Positions 7,615 to 16,182 of a DNA stretch of 64,000 nt are shown piece after piece. A model generated the notes under the pieces. The model saw only the letters and a list, made by a program, of their open reading frames with translations. It made no database searches and was not told the origin of the DNA. The stretch is from Spongiactinospora sp. TRM90649 (lineage in GTDB: Bacteria; Actinomycetota; Actinomycetes; Streptosporangiales; Streptosporangiaceae). Within the stretch, counting starts at the first letter, position 1, and every line of letters starts with the position of its first letter. The stretch covers positions 62,001-126,000 of the forward strand of contig NZ_JARLTC010000010.1 in NCBI RefSeq assembly GCF_029382225.1, read 5' to 3'. A program made the position numbers and the translations under genes.

Positions 7615-8502
7615 CTACAGGTAGCCCAGCCGGGTCAGCTCGCCGCGGGCGACCTTCTCCACCAGGGCTGCGTCGGAGGCCGCCAGGCGCTTGCGCCACG
7701 CTCCTGGTGGAGGGACCTCCGCGGCGTACAGCGGCACCGCCGAGACCCGCGTCTCCAGGAATCCCGACAGCGCGGCCACCGAGGCCACTGGGGAGGCCGC
7801 GAGGTCCTCGTAGCGCACGGTGAGGAGCTGGTCGCCGGGCAGCAGGCGGTGCAGTTCGGCGTTGAGGCGCACCGCGCCGCGCCAGCGCAGCGCGCACTTG
7901 CCCGCCGCCGGCATGTCCTTCCACCGGTCGCGGTGCTCGTCCTTGTTCACGCCGAGGAACGGATTGGGGAACTCGGTCTCCTCGCTCAGCATCCCCGGGC
8001 GGAACCAGGCCAGGCAGGCGGGGTCGGCCAGCATGTCCGCGGCCACGTCGCGGCCGTCCCTGATCAGTTGCACGAACCGGGCGTCGGGGAAGGCGCGCAG
8101 CAGCGCGGGCGCGCTGTAGAGCAGGTCCGGGCTGGCGTCGCCGAACCTCGTCAGCGTCACCGCGTTCGCGCACGGCCCGGAGCCGGTGACGCCGCCCGCC
8201 TCCCGGCAGGCCGCCTGGCACTCCCCGCACGTTCCGGGCCCGAGCTGCCAGGACTGCGCCAGGGCGTCGCGCAGCACCCGCGCCGCGCCGTCGCCGCCGT
8301 TTCGCGCCACCATGGACGGCTTGCGGGCGAACGCGTAGACGACGTGCGTCACGGCCGTCCTGCCCATCGTGACGTGGAACCCCGGCGAGCGTTTCAGGGC
8401 ACGGGCCAGCAGGTCCGCGCCGGAGTGCGGTGCGCCCAGCAGGAACACCGGCCGGTGGACCTTGATGCCGTTGACCACGAGGATGTGGGGCGGAGGTCGC
8501 AT
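7615..8502 (-). CDS. Sulfotransferase family protein
   Basis: 295 residues, ATG at 8500-8502. The N-terminal FLLGAPHSGADLLARAL (about 20-36) corresponds to the PAPS 5'-phosphosulfate loop, and FVQLIRDGRDVAADM (about 137-151) to the 3'-phosphate-binding motif with its conserved Arg and Ser/Asp positions. Such enzymes transfer sulfate from PAPS to hydroxyls of small molecules, glycolipids or proteins. The 5' loop is a little unusual (HSG instead of RSG). A cluster of four cysteines (CGECQAAC plus one near PC) around residues 95-115 is not part of the usual fold. No Shine-Dalgarno is seen upstream; a weak AACTGT 8 nt before the ATG suggests a leaderless start. Confidence 0.75.
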   Translation of the reverse strand: MRPPPHILVVNGIKVHRPVFLLGAPHSGADLLARALKRSPGFHVTMGRTAVTHVVYAFARKPSMVARNGGDGAARVLRDALAQSWQLGPGTCGECQAACREAGGVTGSGPCANAVTLTRFGDASPDLLYSAPALLRAFPDARFVQLIRDGRDVAADMLADPACLAWFRPGMLSEETEFPNPFLGVNKDEHRDRWKDMPAAGKCALRWRGAVRLNAELHRLLPGDQLLTVRYEDLAASPVASVAALSGFLETRVSAVPLYAAEVPPPGAWRKRLAASDAALVEKVARGELTRLGYL

Positions 8503-8616
8503 AGGTGTGGACAGTTTGACACCGTTTGAGGGGTGCCCGGACCGTCGCGACGGTTCCCGGTGACCGCTCCGCCCCGGCCAGAATGGGTATCACGACCGAT
8601 GACGGGGAGGCTGGGC

Positions 8617-9603
8617 ATGGCGTATCGCGGCGGGGAAGACGGCACCGGCGAGGCGGGGACCGGGCCGCCGCCCCTCCTGTCGCCGCCGCCGCTGCACCAG
8701 GGTGACACCGTCGCCGTCGTCGCGCCGTCCGGGCCGCCCGACCCGGCGCGCCTGGAGCGCGGGGCGGGGGTGCTGCGCGAGCTCGGGCTGAAGGTCGTCT
8801 TCGGCGAGCACGTGCTCGCGCGGGGCGACGGCCCGCCGTCCGGCCACCACGGCCACCTGGCGGCGTCCGACGCCGACCGGGCCGGCGACCTGCAGGAGGC
8901 GTGGTGCGACCCCGCCGTCGCGGCGGTGGTCTGCGCGCGCGGCGGCTACGGCACGACGCGGCTGCTCGGCCTGCTCGACTGGGACCGCATGGCCGGGGCC
9001 GGGCCCAAGACCCTCCTCGGCTCCAGCGACATCACCGCGCTGCACCTGGCGATCGGCGCGCGGCTCGGGACCGCGGGCTGTTTCGGGCCGATGCCGGCGG
9101 GTGAGACGCTCGCCGGCGACCTGGGCCCGGAGCCGCTCGGGCTGCGGCACCTGGAGCAGGCCCTGTACGGGGTCCCGGGGCCGATCACGGGCACGCACGC
9201 GCTGGTGCCGGGGCGGGTGAGCGCTCCCCTGGCCGGGGGCAACCTCACGCTGCTGGCCGCGCTGTGCGGCACTCCGTTCGCCCCCCGGTTCGCGGGCCGG
9301 ATCGTGCTGCTGGAAGACGTGCAGGAGGCGCCCTACCGGATCGACCGGATGCTCACCCAGCTCATCGCCGCCGGGGCCTTCGACGGCGCCGCGGGGTTCG
9401 CGCTCGGATCGTGGGTGGGCTGCGGAGACGTCCTGCCGGTGCTGGCCGAGCGGCTGACCCCGTACGGCGTGCCCGTGCTGGCCGGGCTCGCGGTGGGCCA
9501 CGGCAGCCCCCAGCACTGTGTCTGGCTTGGGGGACTTGGTGTTATTGATACCCAATCGTGCTCGCTGACCAGTCTGTTCCGCGGTTCGGAGGAGGCAATG
9601 TAG
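8617..9603 (+). CDS. S66 family LD-carboxypeptidase (LdcA/MccF-like)
   Basis: 328 residues if begun at ATG 8617, which has GGGGAGG at 8604-8610; in-frame starts at 8599 and 8533 are less well placed. The serine peptidase triad is recognisable: nucleophile Ser in LLGSSDITALHLAI, Glu in LLEDVQEAPYRIDRML, and His in VGHGSPQH. The family removes the terminal D-Ala from murein tetrapeptides during cell-wall recycling, or cleaves microcin C-like adenylated peptides in self-immunity. Nothing nearby points to microcin, so wall recycling in the cytoplasm is the simpler view. It is divergent from the sulfotransferase. Confidence 0.85.
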   Translation: MAYRGGEDGTGEAGTGPPPLLSPPPLHQGDTVAVVAPSGPPDPARLERGAGVLRELGLKVVFGEHVLARGDGPPSGHHGHLAASDADRAGDLQEAWCDPAVAAVVCARGGYGTTRLLGLLDWDRMAGAGPKTLLGSSDITALHLAIGARLGTAGCFGPMPAGETLAGDLGPEPLGLRHLEQALYGVPGPITGTHALVPGRVSAPLAGGNLTLLAALCGTPFAPRFAGRIVLLEDVQEAPYRIDRMLTQLIAAGAFDGAAGFALGSWVGCGDVLPVLAERLTPYGVPVLAGLAVGHGSPQHCVWLGGLGVIDTQSCSLTSLFRGSEEAM

Positions 9604-9637
9604 TTCAGGGCCGGACGCGAGAAGAGAGGACGAGCGT

Positions 9638-10570
9638 GTGAGGTTCTTCCGGCGACGCCGGGTAGAGCGGGAGCGTCCCCGCCCGGCCGAGGACGTGGAT
9701 CTGGACTCCCTGCTCGCCCTGGTGGCCGACTCGCGGGGCTTCGCGTGCTCGTTCGCCGCCGACGGATCGGCACTGACGCTCAGCGGGTCCAAGGACCTCC
9801 CCAAAGATCTGGTCGTACGGCTGACCGGGCTGCGGCGCGAGGCCGCCCGCCGTACGCGCGACGACTGGCCGATGCTGGTCTCCGAGCACCTGACCCACGC
9901 GGTCGAGGTGGCCGGTGAGCCGCTCGACGCCTGCGACCTCGCCCAGGTGCGGCCCCTGCTGCGCACCCAGGTGCGCCTCGCCGACGACCTGGAGGCCGAC
10001 CGCGTGGTCGGCCGCCACCTGAGCGCCGACCTGATCGAGCTGCTGACCGTCGGCTACGGCGGCGCGGTTCGCCCGGTTCGCCCGGTTCGCCCGGAGGAGG
10101 CCGGCTGCTGGCCGATCCCCGCCGGGCAGGCCCTGGACCTCGCGCTGCGCAACGCCCGCGACGACGAGCGCCTGTCGGCGGCCCGCGCCGACCTCGACGG
10201 CGTCGCCGTCTGGCGGCTCACCGGCCCCACCGCGAGCGCCGCCGCACACCTGCGCCACCTCGGCGACTACCTGCCGGTCCCCGACGACGGCGTGCTGGTC
10301 GCGCTGCCCAGGGCGGGCACGCTGGTGGTCCACCCGGTCGAGGGCATCGGCGTGGTGCGCGCCATCGAGCGGCTGCGCCTGCACGCCCAGTGGGAGGCGG
10401 GGGAGCACGCCGACGGCCTCAGCTCCCAGGTCTACTGGTGGCGCGGCGGACGGCTGACCCTCATCAAGGCCGACCTCGTGGCCCAGGACGGCCAGACCCG
10501 CCTGGTCGTCGCCCCGCCGCCGGAGTTCGCCCGGCTGCTCGCCGCGATCGCGGCCCGCCCGCCCCGCTAG
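9638..10570 (+). CDS. Conserved-looking hypothetical protein, possibly DUF1444-like
   Basis: 310 residues from a GTG at 9638; soluble, no signal peptide or membrane segment. The N-terminus is basic (RRRRVERER). The second half (ALDLALRNARDD, then DDGVLVALPRAGTLVVHPV) is reminiscent of the DUF1444/YtpQ layout, where an ALENL-type helix precedes a VAVPSRDLLLV strand, but the match is remote and made by eye. A run VRPVRPVRP near residues 145-153 comes from a 9-bp triplication in the DNA. It follows the LD-carboxypeptidase by 34 bp on the same strand, so they may be co-transcribed. Function unknown. Confidence 0.6.
   Translation: MRFFRRRRVERERPRPAEDVDLDSLLALVADSRGFACSFAADGSALTLSGSKDLPKDLVVRLTGLRREAARRTRDDWPMLVSEHLTHAVEVAGEPLDACDLAQVRPLLRTQVRLADDLEADRVVGRHLSADLIELLTVGYGGAVRPVRPVRPEEAGCWPIPAGQALDLALRNARDDERLSAARADLDGVAVWRLTGPTASAAAHLRHLGDYLPVPDDGVLVALPRAGTLVVHPVEGIGVVRAIERLRLHAQWEAGEHADGLSSQVYWWRGGRLTLIKADLVAQDGQTRLVVAPPPEFARLLAAIAARPPR
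10065..10091 (+). repeat. 9-bp triplication inside the hypothetical gene
   Basis: CGGTTCGCC is repeated three times head to tail, in frame, and encodes VRPVRPVRP. Copy number may vary between strains. Confidence 0.85.
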
Positions 10571-10598
10571 GCGCCCGGCGGGCCGTCCGGCCGCGCGG

Positions 10599-12353
10599 TC
10601 ACGACAGCGCCCGCGCGGTGTGGATCAGCGGCACATGGCTGAACGCCTGCGGGAAGTTGCCCACCAGGCGTCCGAGCCTCGGGTCGAACTCCTCGGCGAG
10701 CAGGCCCACGTCGTTGCGCAGCGCCAGCAGCCGCTCGAACAGCCGCTCGGCGTCGTCGCGCCGCCCGGTCATGGCCATCGCCTCGGCCAGCCAGAAGCTG
10801 CACGCGAGGAACGCGCCCTCGTCGCCGGGCAGGCCGTCCACGGCGTTGTCCTGCGACACCGGGTAGCGCAGCACGAACCCGTCGACGCTCAGCTCCCGCT
10901 CGATGGCGGCGATCGTGCCGTGCACCCGGGGGTCGTCCGGGGGCAGGAAGCCGACCATCGGGAGCATCAGCAGCGCAGCGTCGAGCTCCTCGGAGCCGTA
11001 GGACTGGGTGAAGGTGCCCCGCTCGGGGTCGAAGCCCCGGTCGCACACCTCGGCGTGGATCCGGTCGCGCACCTTCCGCCAGCCGTCGGCGGGGCCGGTG
11101 CGGCCGAACCGCTCCACCTGCCGGATGGCGCGGTCGAAGGCCACCCAGCACATCACCTTGGAGTGGACGAAGTGCCGGCGCGGGCCGCGGACCTCCCACA
11201 GGCCCTCGTCCGGGTCCTCCCAGTGGGTCTCCAGGTAGTCCAGCAGTTCGCGCTGGATGGCCCAGGCCCGGTCGTCCGGGGCCAGCCCGGAGATCCTGGA
11301 CATGTACAGGGCGTTCATCACCTCGCCGTAGACGTCGAGCTGGAGCTGGTCGACGGCGGCGTTGCCGATCCTGACCGGCCGGGACTCCTCGTAGCCGGGC
11401 AGCCAGCCGACCTCCACCTCGGGCAGCCTGCGCTCGCCCGCGACGCCGTACATGATCTGCAGGTCTTGGGCGCGCCCGGCGATCGCGCGCAGCAGCCAGG
11501 CCCGCCAGGACTCGGCCTCCTCCAGGTAACCGGCGTCGATCAGCGCCTCCAGGGTCATCGTGGCGTCGCGCAGCCAGCAGTAGCGGTAGTCCCAGTTCCG
11601 CACGCCGCCGATGTTCTCCGGCAGGGAGGTGGTGGGGGCGGCGACGATGCCGCCGGTGGGGGAGTAGGTCAGCGCCTTGAGCGTGATCAGGGACCGGACC
11701 ACCGCCTCGCGCCACGGCCCCTGGTAGGTGCAGCGGGCCACCCAGTCGGCCCACATCCCCTCGGTCTCGGCGAGTTGCACCTCGGGGTCGATCTCGACCG
11801 GCATCGGCTCGTGGGAGGGGTGCCAGGTGAAGATGAACGCCAGCCGCTGCCCGGCGGAGACCTCGAAGGTGGCGTTGTGCGCGTAGTCGCCGCCCTTGAG
11901 CGGCACCGGGGCGTGCAGCCACGCCGAGTCGGGGCCGCCGATGGCCTGCAGGTGGCCGTTGGTCCTGCGCACCCACGGCACGATGCGGCCGTAGTCGAAC
12001 CTGACCCGGATCTGGGTGGACATCTCCACCGTGCCGGACACGCCCTCGACGATGCGCACGACGTCGGGGTTGGCGTGCCGGGGCGGCATGAAGTCGATCA
12101 GCCGGACCGTGCCGCCCTCGGTGTCCCACTCGCTCTCCAGGACCAGCGTCTCGCCCCGGTAGCGGCGGCGGGTCGCGGACGGGCGGCCGGTGGGGCCGAG
12201 CCACCAGTGGCCGTTCCGCTCGCCGCCGAGCAGCGCCGCGAAACAGGCGGGGGAGTCGAATCTGGGCAGGCACAGCCAGTCGATGGAGCCGTCACGGCCG
12301 ACGAGCGCGGCCGATTGCATGTCCCCGATGAGGGCGTAGTCCTCGATGCGCAT
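10599..12353 (-). CDS. Glycoside hydrolase family 15 protein (glucoamylase/trehalase-like)
   Basis: 584 residues, ATG at 12351-12353. The N-terminal beta-sandwich opens with IEDYALIGDMQSAALVGRDGSIDWLCLPRFDSP, highly typical of bacterial GH15 proteins including mycobacterial trehalase. The (alpha/alpha)6 barrel carries NWDYRYCWLRDA, the GLWEVRG segment with the likely general acid, and EEFDP near the C-terminus with the likely base. No signal peptide, so it acts in the cytoplasm, probably on trehalose or short alpha-glucans; which one cannot be told by eye. A TAGCGT (complement of 12360-12365) lies 6 nt before the ATG, inside the end of yczE, so the gene may have its own leaderless promoter. 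Confidence 0.85.
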   Translation of the reverse strand: MRIEDYALIGDMQSAALVGRDGSIDWLCLPRFDSPACFAALLGGERNGHWWLGPTGRPSATRRRYRGETLVLESEWDTEGGTVRLIDFMPPRHANPDVVRIVEGVSGTVEMSTQIRVRFDYGRIVPWVRRTNGHLQAIGGPDSAWLHAPVPLKGGDYAHNATFEVSAGQRLAFIFTWHPSHEPMPVEIDPEVQLAETEGMWADWVARCTYQGPWREAVVRSLITLKALTYSPTGGIVAAPTTSLPENIGGVRNWDYRYCWLRDATMTLEALIDAGYLEEAESWRAWLLRAIAGRAQDLQIMYGVAGERRLPEVEVGWLPGYEESRPVRIGNAAVDQLQLDVYGEVMNALYMSRISGLAPDDRAWAIQRELLDYLETHWEDPDEGLWEVRGPRRHFVHSKVMCWVAFDRAIRQVERFGRTGPADGWRKVRDRIHAEVCDRGFDPERGTFTQSYGSEELDAALLMLPMVGFLPPDDPRVHGTIAAIERELSVDGFVLRYPVSQDNAVDGLPGDEGAFLACSFWLAEAMAMTGRRDDAERLFERLLALRNDVGLLAEEFDPRLGRLVGNFPQAFSHVPLIHTARALS

Positions 12354-12362
12354 GCCATGACG

Positions 12363-13004
12363 CTAGCGCCGCTGCGTGCCGTCCGTCGCCTCCCCGCCGG
12401 CGGCGGGCGCGGACATGCGGCGCATGAAGAACTGGGTGAGCGGGCCGATCGCCAGCGCGAACACCACGGTGCCGATGCCGACCACGCCGCCGAGCAGCCA
12501 TCCGATGGCCAGGACGGTGACCTCGATCAGGGTTCGCGCCGCGCGGACCGACAGCCCGAGCCGGTGCAGGCCCGTCATCAGGCCGTCGCGCGGTCCCGGC
12601 CCCATCCCGGCGCCGATGTAGAGCGCGGTGGCGGCGGCCACGATCACGACGGCGGCCACCAGGTAGGCCCAGCGGGCGGCCAGGTGGTCCGGGGCGGGTA
12701 GCGCCCACATGGCCGCGTCGGCGAACAGGCCGACGAACAGGGCGTTGCTGAGCGTGCCGATGCCCGGCCGCTGGCGCAGCGGGATCCAGAAGACCATGAC
12801 CGCCGCGCCCACGATGATGATCCACGTGCCGAGCGAGAGTCCGGTGCGTACGGCGAGCCCCTGGTGGAACGCGTCCCAGGGGTCGTTGCCGAGCCGGGAC
12901 TCGACCTGCAGGCCGATACCGGCGCCGTACAGGAGGAGCCCGGCGTAGAGCCGCAGGAGCCGGGCCGGAAAGGACCCGGGGGTGGGGATGGAAAGTTCGC
13001 TCAT
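12363..13004 (-). CDS. yczE: YczE family integral membrane protein
   Basis: 213 residues from ATG at 13002-13004 (an upstream in-frame start at 13049 would run into the operator region). Four to six membrane helices are visible, starting LRLYAGLLLYGAGIGLQVES, then GTWIIIVGAAVMVFWIPL, AYLVAAVVIVAAATALYIGAG and so on. The conserved motifs GNDPWDAFHQG and GMGPGPRDGLMTGL are those of the YczE/YitT-like group. The transported or sensed molecule is unknown. In other bacteria yczE genes pair with a divergent MocR regulator (YczR), and the neighbour at 13078 is just that, so this gene is the likely target of that regulator. Confidence 0.82.
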   Translation of the reverse strand: MSELSIPTPGSFPARLLRLYAGLLLYGAGIGLQVESRLGNDPWDAFHQGLAVRTGLSLGTWIIIVGAAVMVFWIPLRQRPGIGTLSNALFVGLFADAAMWALPAPDHLAARWAYLVAAVVIVAAATALYIGAGMGPGPRDGLMTGLHRLGLSVRAARTLIEVTVLAIGWLLGGVVGIGTVVFALAIGPLTQFFMRRMSAPAAGGEATDGTQRR

Positions 13005-13008
13005 GATG

Positions 13009-13077
13009 TGGCAATTCTGGAAGTCCGGAAGATCACGATAAAGGGCCAATTTCGGAAAGTGGCCTTATAGTGGGCCG
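13009..13077. promoter_or_regulatory. yczE-yczR intergenic operator and promoter
   Basis: A near-perfect 21-bp palindrome at 13044-13064 (GGCCA and TGGCC at the ends, TTTC/GAAA inside) abuts TATAGT at 13066-13071, which lies 6 nt before the yczR ATG, a leaderless arrangement. A related direct copy (GGCAATTCTGGAAG) occurs about 34 bp to the left at 13010-13023, over the yczE start. Direct repeats in the shared promoter are typical of MocR regulators. Inference: this is the YczR operator, giving autoregulation and control of yczE. Confidence 0.55.
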
Positions 13078-14514
13078 ATGGACAGGTACCTGAGCGGCCC
13101 GGCACTGGCGGGACTGGTGAGCGTCGATCCCTCGGCGCGCCCCTACTACCGCGCGCTCGCAGCCGGGGTGCGCGCGGCGATCCTCGACGGCCGCCTGCCG
13201 GTCGGGGCCCGGATGCCCGCCGAACGGCACCTCGCGCAGGCGCTCCAGGTCAGTCGCACCACGGTCAGCGCCGCCTACGACCGGCTGCGCGAGCAGGGCT
13301 ACATCGAGAGCAGGCGCGGCTCGGGCAGCCGGACGGCACTGCCCGACCCGGCCACGCTCGGCCCCGACAACCCCTGGCTGGCCCGGGGCGACGACGGCAT
13401 GCTGGCGATGCACTGCGCCGCCCCCGCCGCGAGCACCCTGCTCCCCGAGGCCGTGGCCCAGGCCGCCCACGACCTGCCCAGGTACACGCTCGGCGTCGGC
13501 TACGACCCGCTCGGCCTGCCCGCGCTGCGCGCGGCCGTCGCCCGCCGCTACACCGAACGGGGCCTGGCCACCCGGCCCGAGCAGATCCTGGTGACCTCGG
13601 GCGCGCAGAGCGGCATCCACCTGGTGATGTCCCTGCTGGTCGGCCAGGGCGACCCGGTACTCGTGGAGTCGCCGACCTACCCGCACGCGCTCGACGCCGC
13701 GCGCGGCCACGGGGCGCGGCTGGTGCCCGTCGGGATCACCGAGGACGGCTGGGAGCCCGCCCTGCTGGGCGAGGCGATGCGGCAGTCGGGCGCGCGCCTG
13801 GCCTACCTCATCCCCGACTACCACAACCCGACGGGCAGGCTGATGGACGACGCCGCCCGCGCGGAGGTGACCGCCGCCGCCGGGCGCGCGGGCACCACCA
13901 TCCTGGCCGACGAGTCGTGGGCCGAGATGGGCCTTCCCGGCTCGCCCACCGCCACGCCGATGGCCGCCTTCGCGGGCGACGACCGCGTCATCACCGTCGG
14001 GTCGGCCTCCAAGCTGTGGTGGGGCGGCCTGCGGGTGGGCTGGATCCGCGCCACCGCCGAGCGGGTGTGCGCGCTGGCCCACCTGCGCGCGGCGGTCGAC
14101 ATCGCCGGGGCGCCGTTCGAGCAGCTCGTGGCGACCCGCCTGTTCGAGCGGATCGAGCAGGCCCGCGAGGAACGGCGGCGCACGCTGTGCGCCTCGCGGG
14201 AGGCCCTGGTAACGGCTCTGCGGGCGCGGATCCCCTCCTGGGACTTCCGGGTGCCGGAGGGCGGCGGCGTGCTCTGGGTGCGCCTTGACGGCCCGGTGGC
14301 GACCTCCCTGGCGGCGACGGCCTCGGCCCACGGCGTGCGGCTGGCCCCCGGGCCGTGGTTCGGGGTGGAGGGCACGCTGGAGGGGCACCTGCGCCTGCCG
14401 TACACGCAGCCGCCGCAGGTGCTCGCCGAGGCGGTGGAGCGCATCGCGGCGGCACACGACGGACGGCCCGCCGGGCCGCCGCCCGCCACGCGGACCTTCA
14501 CTCCGGCGCTGTGA
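13078..14514 (+). CDS. yczR: MocR-type regulator: GntR HTH fused to aminotransferase-like domain
   Basis: 478 residues. Residues about 20-90 form a GntR winged helix (RAAILDGRLPVGARMPAERHLAQAL, then VSRTTVSAAYDRLREQGYIE). Residues about 110-460 form a fold-type I PLP domain, with YHNPTG and GSASKLWWGGLRVGW, where the Lys in SASK should bind PLP. MocR proteins use PLP or its adducts as an effector rather than performing transamination. The divergent yczE neighbour places it in the YczR subgroup. The ATG seems to be the 5' end of the mRNA (TATAGT 6 nt upstream). Its 3' end overlaps the convergent POT transporter gene by 17 bp. Confidence 0.85.
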   Translation: MDRYLSGPALAGLVSVDPSARPYYRALAAGVRAAILDGRLPVGARMPAERHLAQALQVSRTTVSAAYDRLREQGYIESRRGSGSRTALPDPATLGPDNPWLARGDDGMLAMHCAAPAASTLLPEAVAQAAHDLPRYTLGVGYDPLGLPALRAAVARRYTERGLATRPEQILVTSGAQSGIHLVMSLLVGQGDPVLVESPTYPHALDAARGHGARLVPVGITEDGWEPALLGEAMRQSGARLAYLIPDYHNPTGRLMDDAARAEVTAAAGRAGTTILADESWAEMGLPGSPTATPMAAFAGDDRVITVGSASKLWWGGLRVGWIRATAERVCALAHLRAAVDIAGAPFEQLVATRLFERIEQAREERRRTLCASREALVTALRARIPSWDFRVPEGGGVLWVRLDGPVATSLAATASAHGVRLAPGPWFGVEGTLEGHLRLPYTQPPQVLAEAVERIAAAHDGRPAGPPPATRTFTPAL

Positions 14515-16003
14515 CCGCCGCCGGCGACATGAGCCCATGCAGCCTGCGGGCGCAGCCGAACAGCACCGCCCCCGCGCACACCGCGACGGCCGCAAGCGTC
14601 AGGAAGTACGCCTGCTGCGACATGTGCGCGAGCAGCCTGCCGGTCTGGCCGCCGACGGCGTCGCCCACCGCGGTGGAGAGGAACCACACGCCGAGCATCT
14701 GGCTCTGGAACGCCCTCGGGGCCAGTTGCGAGGTGACCGAGAGCCCGACCGGGCTGAGCGCCAGCTCGCCGAACACCTGGACCAGGTAGACCGCCACCAG
14801 CCACCACACCGACACCCTGGCGGTCTCGGCCAGGCCCGCGGCCACGGCCATCAGCACGAAGCTCAGGCCGATCATCACCAGCGCGAACGCGAACTTGACG
14901 GGCGCGGCGACCCGGTCGCCCAGGCGTACCCACAGCACCGCGAACAGGGGCGAGAAGATCAGGATGAACAGCGGGTTGATCGCCTGGGTGGTGGCGGCCT
15001 GGATGTCCACCCCGAACAGCGAGAGCGTGGTCTTGTGCTGCGCGAACAGGTTGAGCACGCTCGGCGCCAGGTCGTAGATCATCCAGAAGACCGCCGCGGC
15101 GGCGAACAGCCAGATGTAGGCGCGCATCCGGGCGCGCTCCTCCGGGGCCAGGCCGTGCTCGCCGAGCAGGATGTAGGCGAAGTAGGCGACGGGCACCGCG
15201 ATCACGACCACCGTCAGCACGAGGGTGAGCCGGTCCAGCGTGAACGTGCCCGAGACCGCCCACAGGGCCGCGCCCGCCGCCGTAACCGCCGCCGCGCCTC
15301 CCGCCAGGCGACCGAACGCGGCCCGCTCCTCCGGCGTGAGCCGGTGTCCCGGCTCGGACCCGGCGTCGCCGAGGTGGCGGTAGCCGTGGATGTACCAGAC
15401 CAGGCCGATCGCCATGCCGACCGCCGCGGCGCCGAAGCCCAGGTGCCAGCGGTTCCCCGCCGCGAGCCGGTCGCCGACGACGAACGGGGCGATGAACGCG
15501 CCCAGGTTGATGCCGAAGTAGAAGATCGAGAACCCGGCGTCCCTGCGGGCGGCGTCGTCGCGCGGGTAGAGCTGGCCGACCATGCAGGAGATGTTGGGCT
15601 TGAGCAGCCCGGTGCCCGCGACGATCAGGCCCAGGCCCAGCCAGATCAACGCCGCCCCCTCGACTGGGACGGCCATGCTGATGTGCCCCAGCATGATCGT
15701 GACGCCGCCGGTCAGCACCGAGCGCCGGGGGCCGAGGATCCGGTCGGCGATCCAGCCGCCGGGCAGCGCGAGCAGATAGACCAGCGAGCCGTAGATGCCC
15801 ACGACGCCGATGGCGGTCGCCTCCGGCAGGCCGAGCCCGCCCATGACGGGGGAGGCGACCATGAACAGCACCAGGATGCTGCGCAGGCCGTAGTAGCTGA
15901 ACCGCTCCCACATCTCGGTGCCGAAGAGCGTGGCGAGTCCGCGGGGGTGCCCGAAGAAGTCCCTGTTCGCCGAGCACGTGCCGCTCGTAACCCCCGATGT
16001 CAT
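14498..16003 (-). CDS. POT family proton-dependent peptide transporter
   Basis: 501 residues from ATG at 16001-16003, preceded by an AGGGGG Shine-Dalgarno; a longer in-frame start at 16045 is less likely. The first helix carries the family signature ExxERFxYY as EMWERFSYYGLRS, followed by twelve or more hydrophobic segments and the GTGLLKPNIS and FSIFYFGINLGAFIAP motifs of the PTR2/POT signatures. It would take up di- and tripeptides with protons through the cytoplasmic membrane. It ends inside the 3' end of yczR, so the two transcripts converge. Confidence 0.9.
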   Translation of the reverse strand: MTSGVTSGTCSANRDFFGHPRGLATLFGTEMWERFSYYGLRSILVLFMVASPVMGGLGLPEATAIGVVGIYGSLVYLLALPGGWIADRILGPRRSVLTGGVTIMLGHISMAVPVEGAALIWLGLGLIVAGTGLLKPNISCMVGQLYPRDDAARRDAGFSIFYFGINLGAFIAPFVVGDRLAAGNRWHLGFGAAAVGMAIGLVWYIHGYRHLGDAGSEPGHRLTPEERAAFGRLAGGAAAVTAAGAALWAVSGTFTLDRLTLVLTVVVIAVPVAYFAYILLGEHGLAPEERARMRAYIWLFAAAAVFWMIYDLAPSVLNLFAQHKTTLSLFGVDIQAATTQAINPLFILIFSPLFAVLWVRLGDRVAAPVKFAFALVMIGLSFVLMAVAAGLAETARVSVWWLVAVYLVQVFGELALSPVGLSVTSQLAPRAFQSQMLGVWFLSTAVGDAVGGQTGRLLAHMSQQAYFLTLAAVAVCAGAVLFGCARRLHGLMSPAAVTAPE

Positions 16004-16182
16004 GCTTGGCCCCCTGAAGGTGGCCGATATCCGGCCGTGGTCCATGAATGCCCATGTATCCGCAGGTCAAGCGCGGTAAGCGGACCTGATCGCGAGGAAA
16101 TCTGGGGCCAGGTGGGGGTTTTGCCGTGCCTGGTGTGTGTCGAAGCCCCCGGCATTACCTGCCGGTTCCTACCGTCTTGATC

